A stretch of 64,000 nucleotides of DNA from Limnohabitans sp. MMS-10A-178 (GCF_003063375.1 NZ_NERY01000004.1:1-64000); one strand, 5' to 3'. Numbered from the stretch's first letter, positions 1-8,374 are shown. Numbers and translations: made by a program. The notes: a model not told the origin generated them from the sequence alone.

Positions 1-47
1 TGGCCTTCGGACACGGATTCTGAAGTGAAAAGAAAGTCATTCGCCAT
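1..47 (-). CDS. metK: S-adenosylmethionine synthetase, N-terminal fragment cut by window edge
   Basis: Read on the minus strand from the ATG at 47, the first 15 complete codons give MANDFLFTSESVSEG, the invariant N-terminus of MetK, which makes S-adenosylmethionine from ATP and methionine. The rest lies outside the window. An AGGAGA ribosome binding site sits just upstream of the ATG (about 54-59). It belongs to the same methyl cycle as ahcY and metF further right. The identity rests on these 15 residues, but the motif is very distinctive. Confidence 0.9.
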   Translation of the reverse strand, partial: MANDFLFTSESVSEG

Positions 48-166
48 GAGGGTTCTCCTGTAAGTTTGGCATGCATGTTGATTTGCGCTGCCAGATGCTT
101 TGGGGCCTCGGCGAACGCTTTAGCAGAATTTATGAATCGCCCTGCAAGTAGTTCTGATAACTCGGC

Positions 167-188
167 AATAGTTAAAATTATAACTATT
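167..188 (-). promoter_or_regulatory. Dyad over a -10 box, probable metK promoter/operator
   Basis: An inverted repeat with perfect 8-bp arms, AATAGTTA (167-174) and TAACTATT (181-188), overlaps a TATAAT read on the minus strand (182-177), about 130 bp upstream of metK. No good -35 is visible. The dyad could be an operator or simply an AT-rich promoter. The 60-300 stretch otherwise holds no gene; a CGGCCGCGGCCG palindrome lies at 243-254. Confidence 0.4.
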
Positions 189-389
189 TTTTAACAATTT
201 GCATTTGAGCTGTTGTTATTCGCTTGCCTTGCTCACTGACGACGGCCGCGGCCGCTTTGTTAGCTAGTGCTGCCGATTACGCAAGTGTTTAAATGTGGGT
301 TACACCGAATAAGAATGCACCTGCAAACATATCGCTCGCGCCATTGGTATTGACGGCTTAGGTTGGTATCGCGGGTACTTCTGTGCGCT

Positions 390-660
390 GATTGCCCTGC
401 ACAATGATGGAAGCACGCAGTTGTTTGATCAAAATACCCACGGTGCGAGTTTCACCCTGGGACACAGCATGTACCCAAATCCATTGAGCGTGATTTGAAG
501 ATGCGCTAACACTTCCGAGTTGATCTGGGTCGTAATGCCCAAAACACTCTATGATGAACAGATTGTAAAGAGGCTCAGACTTGGCTCAGCGATGTAGTTT
601 GCGACGAAGCAGTGGCTTGGCCAAACTTGTCAACAAACCATAGACCCATAGAGAAATGTA
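390..660 (-). pseudogene. waaA: Remnant of Kdo transferase WaaA (KdtA)
   Basis: On the minus strand one frame reads LLTSLAKPLLRRKLHR, then a TGA (588-586), then continues AKSEPLYN and, further on, QWIWVHAVSQGETRTV (about 437-484). These match the N-terminal region of 3-deoxy-D-manno-octulosonic acid transferase, whose signature is WIHAVSLGETR. WaaA attaches Kdo sugars to lipid A at the inner membrane. Here the frame has an internal stop and similarity fades below about position 390, so at most the first quarter of the gene remains. No credible start codon is visible. The assignment is by eye from family motifs. Confidence 0.72.
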
Positions 661-703
661 GCTTTCACTCTGAGGGTTCCAAGGATTGAAATTAAAACGT
701 CGC

Positions 704-2107
704 TCAGTGCGCCGCGCTTTGTAAAGCCGCATCGGGCTTGACCGTTTTGAGCAAGGCCAGCATGTCGTGCTCAATGCGGTGCAAGGCAGCTTCTGTGTGA
801 CCTTCAAAACGCAACACCAACACGGGTGTCGTATTGGACGCACGAATGAGACCAAAGCCATCGGGCCAGTCAACACGCAGACCATCAATGTCAGAAATTT
901 CTGCAGGTGCCGCAAAATGTTGCGCCGCAACTTTCAACAATTGGGCCGTCAACACGTGTGGCTCGCCCTCCTTGCACGAGACATTGAGTTCGGGCGTGCT
1001 GAAGCTGCTGGGCAATGCTTTGAGCACCACGTTGGCATCGGCGCTGCGGCTGACAATCTCTAACAAACGGCAACCGGCATAGGTGCCGTCGTCAAAGCCA
1101 TACCAACGCTCTTTGAAAAAGATGTGGCCGCTCATTTCGCCGCCCAAAGGCGCTTGCCCGCCTTCGGCTTCAATTTGCTTCATTTTGGCTTTGATTAGCG
1201 AGTGGCCCGTTTTGAACATCAAGGGCTGACCGCCGGCCGCACGAATGGCTGGTGCCAAACGTTGTGAGCATTTCACGTCAAACAAAATGGTGCCATTGGG
1301 CACGCGGCTTAAAACATCTTCTGCAAACATTTGCATCTGACGATCGGGGTAAATGGTTTCACCATCGTTGGTCACAATGCCCAAACGATCGCCGTCGCCA
1401 TCAAAAGCCAAGCCCAGTTCTGCACCTGTGTTTTTTAATGTGGTGATCAGATCCTTCAAGTTTTCTGGCTTGCTGGGATCGGGGTGATGGTTGGGAAAAT
1501 TGCCATCGACTTCGCTGAACAACTCAATGACCTCACAACCCAGCGCGCGGAAAATAGCGGGGGCACTGGCGCCTGCAATACCATTGCCAGAGTCGACCAC
1601 GATTTTCATGGGGCGCTTGACTTGGATGCCCGACACAATTCGTTCAATATACGCAGGCAAGATGTCCACTATGCGCGTGGTGCCGTCTGAACGCAAGACC
1701 CAAGACTCTTGCTCAATGATGCTTCTTAGAGCTTGAATTTCGTCACCGTAAATTGCACGGCCACCCATGACCATTTTGAAACCGTTGTCGTCTTTGGGGT
1801 TGTGACTGCCCGTCACTTGAATGCCGCTGTCACACACCGTGTTGGCAGCAAAGTAAAGCTGAGGGGTGGTGGTAAAGCCAACGTCAATCACTTTAATGCC
1901 CACAGAAATCAAACCGCGCATTAGCGCATCGGACAATGCAGGGCCACTCAGGCGGCCATCGCGTCCAACGGCCACTGTACAACGGCCCTCTTTTAATGCT
2001 AAGGTGCCAAACGCGCGACCCAGACCTTCGGCCAAAGCTTCACTCAAAGTTCGTGGGTAGGTACCTCGAATGTCGTAGGCTTTGAAAATGTGGGCTGTGA
2101 CTTGCAT
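704..2107 (-). CDS. Phosphomannomutase/phosphoglucomutase (AlgC/ManB type)
   Basis: 467 residues, the usual length for bifunctional alpha-D-phosphohexomutases that interconvert 6- and 1-phosphates of mannose or glucose and feed nucleotide-sugar synthesis for LPS and exopolysaccharide. N-terminal HIFKAYDIRG, phosphoserine loop VTGSHNPKDDNGFK (about residue 97), metal-binding DGDGDRLG (about 234) and the C-terminal phosphate loop RASNTTPVLVLRFEG are all present, so it should be active. The ATG at 2107 is chosen because it places the conserved IFKAYDIRG near residue 6; an upstream alternative at 2164 adds non-conserved residues. Transcribed alone from an AT-rich promoter. Supplying sugar phosphates fits the polysaccharide export locus to its right, though the two are on opposite strands. 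Confidence 0.93.
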   Translation of the reverse strand: MQVTAHIFKAYDIRGTYPRTLSEALAEGLGRAFGTLALKEGRCTVAVGRDGRLSGPALSDALMRGLISVGIKVIDVGFTTTPQLYFAANTVCDSGIQVTGSHNPKDDNGFKMVMGGRAIYGDEIQALRSIIEQESWVLRSDGTTRIVDILPAYIERIVSGIQVKRPMKIVVDSGNGIAGASAPAIFRALGCEVIELFSEVDGNFPNHHPDPSKPENLKDLITTLKNTGAELGLAFDGDGDRLGIVTNDGETIYPDRQMQMFAEDVLSRVPNGTILFDVKCSQRLAPAIRAAGGQPLMFKTGHSLIKAKMKQIEAEGGQAPLGGEMSGHIFFKERWYGFDDGTYAGCRLLEIVSRSADANVVLKALPSSFSTPELNVSCKEGEPHVLTAQLLKVAAQHFAAPAEISDIDGLRVDWPDGFGLIRASNTTPVLVLRFEGHTEAALHRIEHDMLALLKTVKPDAALQSAAH

Positions 2108-2181
2108 AAAATATGATCGCAATAGAGCTTGGGAAGGTTCGTGAACAGGCTTAAGTCGTCGCAAATATCAAAATTATAACA

Positions 2182-2209
2182 ATAATATTGTAAGTGGGGC
2201 CAATTGAAA
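2182..2209 (-). promoter_or_regulatory. Candidate promoter of the phosphohexomutase gene
   Basis: On the minus strand TTTCAA (2209-2204) and TATTAT (2187-2182) are separated by 16 bp. A second -10-like TATAAT lies at 2178-2173. The start codon follows about 75 bp downstream. Confidence 0.4.
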
Positions 2210-2226
2210 TCGAATACGGTTCACAC

Positions 2227-2713
2227 ATGAATTTGCACACCCACATTTCTTACAAATACTTAGAGTGCCTATGGGCCAAACTCACCTAGGCGGTCAGCCC
2301 CAAAGGTTTGTAAGGCATTTGGTTTGAGGGGCAAAAACATGCCCCCAAAAAGAGGCTTGGATGTTCGAACCCAGCAACCCCTCTTTCTAATAGCTGAAAC
2401 TTAGCTGAAAGCTTATTTCCAAGGCCAATGCCCCCAGGGGCGCGCATCACGTAATAGTCTCCAATCCCTGCCTTTGGACTTGTCGGCTGGCACCGAATTT
2501 CAACACGCCGTATGGCAACTTTTGATGAGCATTCCCATGTGTCAAACTTGCAGACACGGCCAATTAGCATCAGCCATTGGCTGCAACCCTTTCCGCATCT
2601 TCACTTCTGGCCATCTTGTGTTGGGTGGACAAGCTAAAATAACGGGTTATGCTGGGGGCATTTGGTGCGAGCAAGCTTTGCTGCAACTTGAAAGTGCACT
2701 GAGCCAGCGGTGA
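2227..2713 (+). pseudogene. ogt: Decayed methylated-DNA--protein-cysteine methyltransferase
   Basis: From the ATG at 2227 the frame reads ISYKYLECLWAKLT, TAG (2287), AVSPKGL, TAA, GIWFEGQKHAP, which is the N-terminus of Ogt/MGMT with two stops. A frameshift follows near 2400. The second frame (from about 2405) gives AYFQGQ, then LPLDLSAGTEFQHAVW and a GKITGYAGGIW-like C-terminus ending at 2713. Between them the helix-turn-helix segment around the family's RAVG.A...NP is deleted and the active-site PCHRV is replaced by TSGHLV, so the acceptor cysteine is gone. The normal protein removes O6-alkyl groups from guanine. Clearly non-functional. Confidence 0.88.
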
Positions 2714-2891
2714 GGACTTGACAAGACCATGTTGTGCAAATGGACGTGAGCCAAAAAGATATTGACAGCTAAGCTTTGAAAATTGAAGGTGAAATTTTTC
2801 AATCAGCGCACCACTTTTAAAGTTGCAATATAAAATTTAGAATGATTGCAAATAAACAGCCTAAAGTCTGTCGATACCTCAAAGGAACTAT

Positions 2892-3671
2892 ATGTCGAGC
2901 ATTACTGAAAAATTTATACCAAGCTTAGTCAGAGGTGTTTTGGCATATGCTTTTGCTTTGTCCTATTTGGATACCGTTGCTCAAAACCTCAACCTAGCTA
3001 CAACGACAGAAAGCACCCTAGGTTTATCAGCTTTCAATTACAAATACGACGAGCCTGGCTATATGACTCTTAAGGCAAATAGAGTGGGCCTGAACTATTC
3101 AGCCACATATGCGCCTGGCACCAAATGGCCCAATGCGGCAAATGCTTGGTTTTACAAGGCAGAGTTAGCTTATTCAAACGGCAAAGCCGACTACACAAGC
3201 CCGATAAGTGGTATTTTAAGAGATACGCCCAATATGTTTTATGAGGCCCGTCTTTTGGCCGGCAAAGACATCGATATGGGCTCTTATGTCTTGTCCCCTT
3301 TCATAGGCGTAGGTTATAGGCATCTGTTCAGTGATTTAGGTTACGAGCGTACTAGCAACTACACCACCATGCCTATTGGTATTACCCATAAAATGAAGCT
3401 GGTAGACAACTCACAATTGCACACCACAATGGAGTACACGCATTTGTTGTCTGGGGTGCAAAAAGTTCAACTCATTCAGAACGTCAGCATGGACCAGAAA
3501 AGTGGATATGGTATGCGTTTTAGCTTGCTTAGGCGCTTTGAAACATGGTCTTTAGGCCCTACTTTGACCTACTGGAACCTAGACCAATCTGAGGTCGGGG
3601 GCCTAACCCCACTGTACGAGCCCAAAAACAAAACGCTAGAAATTGGCTTTAAGGGTGCAATGCACTTCTAA
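2892..3671 (+). CDS. Predicted outer-membrane beta-barrel protein, unknown function
   Basis: 259 residues starting at an ATG preceded by AAAGGA. The N-terminus has a hydrophobic stretch (residues 10-30, ending AYFDTVAQ-like before QNLNLATT), consistent with a signal peptide. The remainder alternates aromatic and polar residues with many Tyr/Phe/Gly strands (FYKAELAYSNGKADY, SPFIGVGYRHLFSDLGYE) and ends LEIGFKGAMHF, a C-terminal aromatic residue typical of barrel proteins inserted by Bam. No specific family recognised. It directly precedes the GfcABCD-like locus, separated by a terminator, and has a low GC content like that locus. Envelope location is inferred. Confidence 0.7.
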   Translation: MSSITEKFIPSLVRGVLAYAFALSYLDTVAQNLNLATTTESTLGLSAFNYKYDEPGYMTLKANRVGLNYSATYAPGTKWPNAANAWFYKAELAYSNGKADYTSPISGILRDTPNMFYEARLLAGKDIDMGSYVLSPFIGVGYRHLFSDLGYERTSNYTTMPIGITHKMKLVDNSQLHTTMEYTHLLSGVQKVQLIQNVSMDQKSGYGMRFSLLRRFETWSLGPTLTYWNLDQSEVGGLTPLYEPKNKTLEIGFKGAMHF

Positions 3672-3695
3672 ATGCTATGAAAAACCCCAACAATT

Positions 3696-3737
3696 CACAA
3701 AAAAGTCATTTCAAACTAGGCTTTTTGTGTTTTAATT
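3696..3737 (+). terminator. Rho-independent terminator after the beta-barrel gene
   Basis: CACAAAAAAG and CTTTTTGTG form a nine-pair stem with one bulged A, followed by TTTTAATTTTT. It separates the 2892-3671 gene from the next operon. Confidence 0.6.
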
Positions 3738-3770
3738 TTTATCTTTGTAACATTCCCTCTCGGAGTTTCC

Positions 3771-4619
3771 ATGTCTAGCAACAAACTTTCAGCTATTTTT
3801 GTAGCATCTATTTTGGCAGCCACACAAATGTCTGCTCATGCCCAAACTGGTGCTAGCGCTGCTACCAGCTCTGCTGTGGGTAGCATTAATTCAAATGTGT
3901 TTTTTGCCACAGCTGCCGTGGCTTTTATTGCAGCTGCCAGCAGCGGTAGCAGTGGTGCTGCTTCTGTTGTTACCCCTCCAGCTGGTGTAACACCCCCTCC
4001 AGCGGCAGGCAATTCAGCCGCAACAGCTACTGCAGCCGCCACACAAGCTGCAGCAGCCAACACAGCTGTTTCTTCTGCGCTTACTTCTTTGTTGGCTGCT
4101 GCTGGTTCTAGCCCACCCGCTTCCATTACGGCTGCCTACAACGCTGCCAACACAGCCGCCGCCGCCGCCGCCACTGCTCAAGCAGCAGCAGCTCAAGCAG
4201 CCTCTGACCTTGATGTTGCTTCTAAAGTAAACGTGGTGGGCGTTGTGAATGGCGGCCGTACCATTTGCGCTGCTGCTACCTCTTGTACCAAAGCAGAACT
4301 TTTGGCCTTGAGCTTGAAAGCCGCCCAAACTGCTGTGGCTGCTGCCGATGCTTCATTCAAAGCTATTACCTTGGCTTTGGCACTTCGTGATCAAATTGTG
4401 AGTGTCAATCCTTCAGCTTCTGTGGCCAGTGCCGTTGCGTCGCTTACTACTGCACAAACTGCCGCTGTTGCTGCACAAACTGCAGCTAACGCAAGCATTA
4501 CCAACTACCAAGCCCTTGCTACTGCTTTTGGTACCACTGGTACAACCATCACTGGTTCTACTGGTACTACAGGTACTACAGGTACTACAGGTACCACAGG
4601 TACTACTGGCACCATTTAA
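3771..4619 (+). CDS. Alanine-rich secreted protein with Gly-Thr-Thr tail (GfcA/YjbE position)
   Basis: 282 residues. Signal peptide at residues 1-25 (cleavage after SAHA). The mature part is about one third alanine with long AAT/TAAAA runs and one Cys pair (TICAAATSCTK), and it ends in repeated GTT triplets encoded by a 9-bp DNA repeat. No catalytic domain is seen. It occupies the place of the small secreted Ala/Thr-rich GfcA or YjbE protein that opens gfcABCDE and yjbEFGH operons, but is three times longer. CGGAG ribosome binding site 6 nt before the ATG. A strong terminator follows, so it is probably made in excess over the downstream genes. Function not known; an extracellular or matrix role is inferred from position. 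Confidence 0.75.
   Translation: MSSNKLSAIFVASILAATQMSAHAQTGASAATSSAVGSINSNVFFATAAVAFIAAASSGSSGAASVVTPPAGVTPPPAAGNSAATATAAATQAAAANTAVSSALTSLLAAAGSSPPASITAAYNAANTAAAAAATAQAAAAQAASDLDVASKVNVVGVVNGGRTICAAATSCTKAELLALSLKAAQTAVAAADASFKAITLALALRDQIVSVNPSASVASAVASLTTAQTAAVAAQTAANASITNYQALATAFGTTGTTITGSTGTTGTTGTTGTTGTTGTI
4529..4616 (+). repeat. 9-bp tandem coding repeat (GGTACTACA units)
   Basis: The end of the alanine-rich gene is built of GGTACNACN units, about six consecutive near-identical copies from 4563 onward and looser ones before. Each encodes Gly-Thr-Thr. Copy-number change would stay in frame. Confidence 0.8.
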
Positions 4620-4628
4620 TCCAACTCT

Positions 4629-4689
4629 TAGCGTTTAACCAACGCTAGACTTTAATTAGCTCGGGGGTTTGTCCTCCGAGTTTTTTTTT
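4629..4689 (+). terminator. Tandem hairpins with T9 tract between the gfcA-like gene and gfcB
   Basis: First hairpin: TAGCGTT/AACGCTA (4629-4635, 4641-4647). Second: CTCGGGGG (4660-4667), loop TTTGT, CCTCCGAG (4673-4680), then nine T. The second is a canonical intrinsic terminator. Since gfcB starts only about 19 bp downstream with no clear promoter, it probably acts as a partial terminator. Confidence 0.85.
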
Positions 4690-4707
4690 GCAAAAATTAG
4701 GCTGCTT

Positions 4708-5382
4708 GTGAATTGGTTTTTAGTTAAATTGGTGGGTTCAGTAATTGGCATGTTGGCTTTATTGACTGGCTGCATTCAAACACCCGTAACGCAGACCATG
4801 GCTGAAGCCTTTGGCAAAGGCAAGAGCGGCAACATTGACGCCATCAAACTCAACCCCAATTTAAAGTATTTAAGAGTAACGCTGCGCGAGCGTGCTGTGC
4901 TGATGGTGTTGGGCTATTCAGAAAATTCTCCCAAAGGCACTATGGAAACTTGGTACAGCAGCCAGGGTGAGGTGCTTAAGCTTTTGAACGGGCGCGTGGT
5001 GTCTACCAACGGATTTGAAATTGATTGGCGCAACGTGAATGACGTGCCTTTTCCAAATTGGACAGAATTGAATGCTTTGAACTTGAGTGCAACTTCATTT
5101 GAATTTAAACGCACTTACGATCAAATGCCCGCCTATCAGTTTGGTATTTCTGAAACTGTGCAGCTGTATGGTGTGCGCACACCTACCAATGCCAACTTGG
5201 TAGGCTTGCCTGCAAACCAACTTAAGTGGGTGGAAGAAAAAGTGAAAGGCACTGCACATGGCTTGCCTTCTGCGCGTTATGGCTTAAGTACCAAGAATGG
5301 CCAAACCTTTGTGGTTTATGGTGAGCAGTGTTTTTCAAGTGAACTTTGCTTTTCTTGGCAAACTTGGCCTGTGGCTAAGTAA
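4708..5382 (+). CDS. gfcB: YjbF/GfcB family outer-membrane lipoprotein
   Basis: About 224 residues from the GTG at 4708. A TTG at 4669 would lie inside the terminator, and the ATG at 4750 would leave only seven residues before the lipobox LLTGC, so the GTG (AGG six bases upstream) gives the most sensible signal peptide. The mature protein carries the YjbF pattern: LRVTLRERAVLMVLGY near the start, an ETWYSSQGEVLKLLNGRVVSTNGF block, and a Cys pair near the C-terminus. GfcB/YjbF lipoproteins belong to group 4 capsule or related exopolysaccharide secretion systems. The gene is 24 bp upstream of the GfcC-GfcD fusion, in the conserved family order. Confidence 0.82.
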   Translation: MNWFLVKLVGSVIGMLALLTGCIQTPVTQTMAEAFGKGKSGNIDAIKLNPNLKYLRVTLRERAVLMVLGYSENSPKGTMETWYSSQGEVLKLLNGRVVSTNGFEIDWRNVNDVPFPNWTELNALNLSATSFEFKRTYDQMPAYQFGISETVQLYGVRTPTNANLVGLPANQLKWVEEKVKGTAHGLPSARYGLSTKNGQTFVVYGEQCFSSELCFSWQTWPVAK

Positions 5383-5406
5383 ATTTTTATTGGATAGTTA
5401 AAAATA

Positions 5407-8340
5407 ATGTTCAATAAATTTGCTACCAGGTTGCTTGCTCATAAAGCTGGTGTGCTCTTAGCTGTTTTCTTGTGTGGCCTTTTAACTTGCAATGGCGTGA
5501 CTGCGCAAACATTGCAGCTTGCGCACACAGATGGCGAGCGCTTGAGTGATTGGATGCTTCGCCAACCTTCTGGTGCTTTGTTGTACACACCAGGCTTGCA
5601 GTGGCAAGTGCCCAGTGAGCGCGAAGCACAAGCTAAGCTCAAGCGCAAAGTGCTTGACGCACTCAACGCAATACCAATGGCTTCTTCAACAGACAAGGCC
5701 AACTTAGGCAAATGGGTAGAAGCCTTGCCAGTAACTGGCCGTGTGCGCTTAACCCAGCCCGATGCGCGTTGGCTTCAGGCACACCCTAGCCAAGACCCAG
5801 TTTTAAAATCTGACCACAAAGTAGCAATGCCAAACAGGCCCACTTCAGTGAGTGTGGTCATGCAAAGTGGTGGGCTGTGCACGGTGCCGCATGTGGCTGG
5901 CGCTCAAGTTAGAAACTATCTTCAAGCATGCGTGCCTTCACAACTAGAAAGCACAGATCGCGCGTACGTTGTTCAACCAGATGGTGCTGTGGCTAACTAT
6001 GGCATTGCTATGTGGAACCAAGAAGCTCAAGCTGGCATAGCGCCTGGGGCCTTGGTGTGGGCGCCTTCACGGAATAGTGGAATTTCTAATGAGTTGTCTT
6101 TGCAGTTGGCACAATTTTTAGCCACTCAAAGTTATGAGAGTTTGGTGGCTAATGTAGGCAGTGGTTTGGCCCCTTATTCTGGCGCGCCTTTAGCTGCAAA
6201 TGCTTCTTTTACTTCTACCTCTACTGCAACCTCTCGCAGTTTGCCCATCACTGCCAGCGATTGGGGCTTTGTAGGGCTGCTTCAAACACCCAGCGCACGC
6301 ATGTCGCCAGCGGGTGATGCACGACTCAGTATGAGTCGTGTGTACCCGTATGAGCGAACCAATGTATTTGTTCAGCCCTTCGATTGGCTTGAAGCTGGCT
6401 TTAGGTATTCAAACATTAGCAACCTCTTGTATGGTCCATTTGAGCTGTCGGGCACGCAGGCATTAAAGGACAAAAGCATCGACTTCAAACTTCGCTTGCT
6501 AGAAGAGTCGGCCTACATGCCGCAAGTGGCCTTGGGCATGATTGACTTTGGTGGCACCGGATTGTTTTCTAGCGAATATGTGGTGGCCAACAAGCGCTTT
6601 GGCAACCTAGATGCCAGCTTGGGCATGGGCTGGGGTTACTTAGGGTCTAGTGGCAATGTGCCCAACCCCTTGGCTAAACTTAATTCAAGCTTTAACACTC
6701 GCAGTGCAGACTTTGGCATGGGCGGCACCCCCGCTTTCAAATCATTCTTCCGAGGCCCGGCTGCTCTGTTTGGTGGCGTGCAGTACCACACCCCTTGGCG
6801 CAACTGGGTGCTGAAGGCTGAATACGATGGCAACAACTATCAAAACGAGCCACAAGCCAACAACCGCAATCAAACGTCTCCCTTTAACTTTGGTGTGGTG
6901 TACAGGCCCAACCCGTCTGTAGATTTGTCTTTGGGCTTGGAGCGTGGCAACACCATTATGGTGGGCTTTACTTTGCGCACTTCTTTGCCCAACCTTAGCG
7001 TGCCCAAAGTATCTGACCCCCCCACGCCCAAAATTGCCACCACACGCCCACAGCAAGCGCCAGATTGGGTGAGCACGGTGGCCGATGTTACGTACATGAG
7101 CAGCTGGGTGGTTCAAAAAATTGCCCTCCATGGCAGCGTGATGCAAGTAGACATTGAGGCATTGTCGGGCGCTCATTGGAATGAACGGCTGCACCGAATT
7201 TTGACCATTCTGCACCGCGATGCACCGGCCAATATCCAAACCTTTGAGCTCAATTTGAACGACCAAGGTGTGCCGCTTACACAGCGAGTGGTTAACCGCG
7301 AAGCTTGGGTAAAGCAAAACACGCAACTGGTGCCGCCTGCTGAAGTGGTGCCCGCTATTGTGGCTGTAGAGCCGCCTGTTCAAACTTATCAAACTGTTTC
7401 AAATAGAACCGGCCTTAAGCTTAAGCAAGATAAACCCAACACGCCTGAGTGGGAGCGAACGCCTGCTTTGTTTGGCTTTGGTGTGGTGCCAAGTTGGCAA
7501 CAAAACATTGGGGGCCCCGATGGTTTCTTGTTGTTTAGAGTGGGCCTTTCGGTGCCCATGCAGCTCAGAATTAGCAACAACGTTGCCATTACAGGCTCGC
7601 TAGGCCTGAATTTGTATGACAACTTTGGCAAGTTTAAATATACCGCCCCCAGTGACATGCCCAGGGTGCGCACGTATTTGCGGGAGTACATGACGGCGTC
7701 TAAGTTCAATGTGCCCAACTTACAAATTACCCACTTTTCTGATTTGGCTCCCAACCACTATTACAGCGTGTATGCAGGCTACTTGGAAAGCATGTATGCG
7801 GGTGTGGGGGGCGAGTGGATGTACCGCAAGTGGCACAGCCCCTTTGCCTTTGGGGTAGACATTAACCGTTTGCAGCAGCGCAGCTTTAACCAATTCTTTG
7901 GCTTTAGCAACGCGGGCGAACAAACAGGCTACCGTGTAACCACAGGGCATGCCACAGCTTACATAGACACTGGCTGGCAAAACACCCACCTCAAACTAAG
8001 CGCTGGCCGCTATTTGGCGGGCGATTTGGGCGTAACCTTGGATGTGGGCAAAACATTTGCCAACGGTGTATCGGTGGGGGCTTGGGCTACCAAGACCAAT
8101 GTATCGGCCCAAAGGTTTGGCGAGGGCAGCTTTGACAAAGGCTTTTACCTGCGCATACCTTTTGACGTAATGACCACCTCACGCAGCGGCAATGTGGCCA
8201 ACTTGTTTTACAACCCCCTCACGCGCGATGGTGGTGCTAAGCTAAACCGAGACTTTACGCTGTTTGGTGCTACCAGCCCGCGCAGCCAGCGCGAGACCAG
8301 CTACATGCCGGCGGCTTTGCCTTTGAACAGGGGTAACTGA
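5407..8340 (+). CDS. GfcC-GfcD (YjbG-YjbH) fusion, polysaccharide export outer-membrane protein
   Basis: 977 residues. Signal peptide 1-33 (ends GVTA). Residues 35-250 resemble GfcC/YjbG: an RLSDWML helix, a conserved RPTSVSVVMQSG strand and a YVVQPDGAV segment, i.e. the SLBB-like periplasmic domain. From about residue 283 (SDWGFVGLLQTPSARM) to the end it is YjbH/GfcD, a large beta-barrel whose family signature MPSARM..G...... YP.ERTNVF.QP is evident. In E. coli these are separate neighbouring genes. Single-chain fusion suggests the periplasmic part is tethered to the outer-membrane channel. Coding is continuous with no frameshift. Follows gfcB by 24 bp and is ended by an intrinsic terminator. 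Tyrosine kinase and synthesis genes of such loci are not in the window. Confidence 0.87.
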   Translation: MFNKFATRLLAHKAGVLLAVFLCGLLTCNGVTAQTLQLAHTDGERLSDWMLRQPSGALLYTPGLQWQVPSEREAQAKLKRKVLDALNAIPMASSTDKANLGKWVEALPVTGRVRLTQPDARWLQAHPSQDPVLKSDHKVAMPNRPTSVSVVMQSGGLCTVPHVAGAQVRNYLQACVPSQLESTDRAYVVQPDGAVANYGIAMWNQEAQAGIAPGALVWAPSRNSGISNELSLQLAQFLATQSYESLVANVGSGLAPYSGAPLAANASFTSTSTATSRSLPITASDWGFVGLLQTPSARMSPAGDARLSMSRVYPYERTNVFVQPFDWLEAGFRYSNISNLLYGPFELSGTQALKDKSIDFKLRLLEESAYMPQVALGMIDFGGTGLFSSEYVVANKRFGNLDASLGMGWGYLGSSGNVPNPLAKLNSSFNTRSADFGMGGTPAFKSFFRGPAALFGGVQYHTPWRNWVLKAEYDGNNYQNEPQANNRNQTSPFNFGVVYRPNPSVDLSLGLERGNTIMVGFTLRTSLPNLSVPKVSDPPTPKIATTRPQQAPDWVSTVADVTYMSSWVVQKIALHGSVMQVDIEALSGAHWNERLHRILTILHRDAPANIQTFELNLNDQGVPLTQRVVNREAWVKQNTQLVPPAEVVPAIVAVEPPVQTYQTVSNRTGLKLKQDKPNTPEWERTPALFGFGVVPSWQQNIGGPDGFLLFRVGLSVPMQLRISNNVAITGSLGLNLYDNFGKFKYTAPSDMPRVRTYLREYMTASKFNVPNLQITHFSDLAPNHYYSVYAGYLESMYAGVGGEWMYRKWHSPFAFGVDINRLQQRSFNQFFGFSNAGEQTGYRVTTGHATAYIDTGWQNTHLKLSAGRYLAGDLGVTLDVGKTFANGVSVGAWATKTNVSAQRFGEGSFDKGFYLRIPFDVMTTSRSGNVANLFYNPLTRDGGAKLNRDFTLFGATSPRSQRETSYMPAALPLNRGN

Positions 8341-8374
8341 GAAAAAGCTTTGGCTGCTGCTAGGCTTTTTTCTC
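8339..8374 (+). terminator. Bidirectional intrinsic terminator
   Basis: GAGAAAAAGC (8339-8348) pairs with GCTTTTTTCTC (8364-8374) with one bulge, loop of 15. It overlaps the stop codon of the GfcC-GfcD gene and faces the galE fragment on the other strand. Confidence 0.65.

Noticed and set aside
243..254. CGGCCGCGGCCG palindrome as a regulatory site
   Set aside because: Short GC-rich self-complementary run with no relation to a promoter; likely incidental.
313..498. Open frame of about 60 codons on the plus strand without a start
   Set aside because: It is the complement of the waaA remnant, which explains the coding-like composition.
2340..2400. GTTCGAACC, resembling a tRNA T-loop
   Set aside because: The flanking bases do not form a T-stem and no acceptor or anticodon arm can be drawn; it lies inside the ogt pseudogene.
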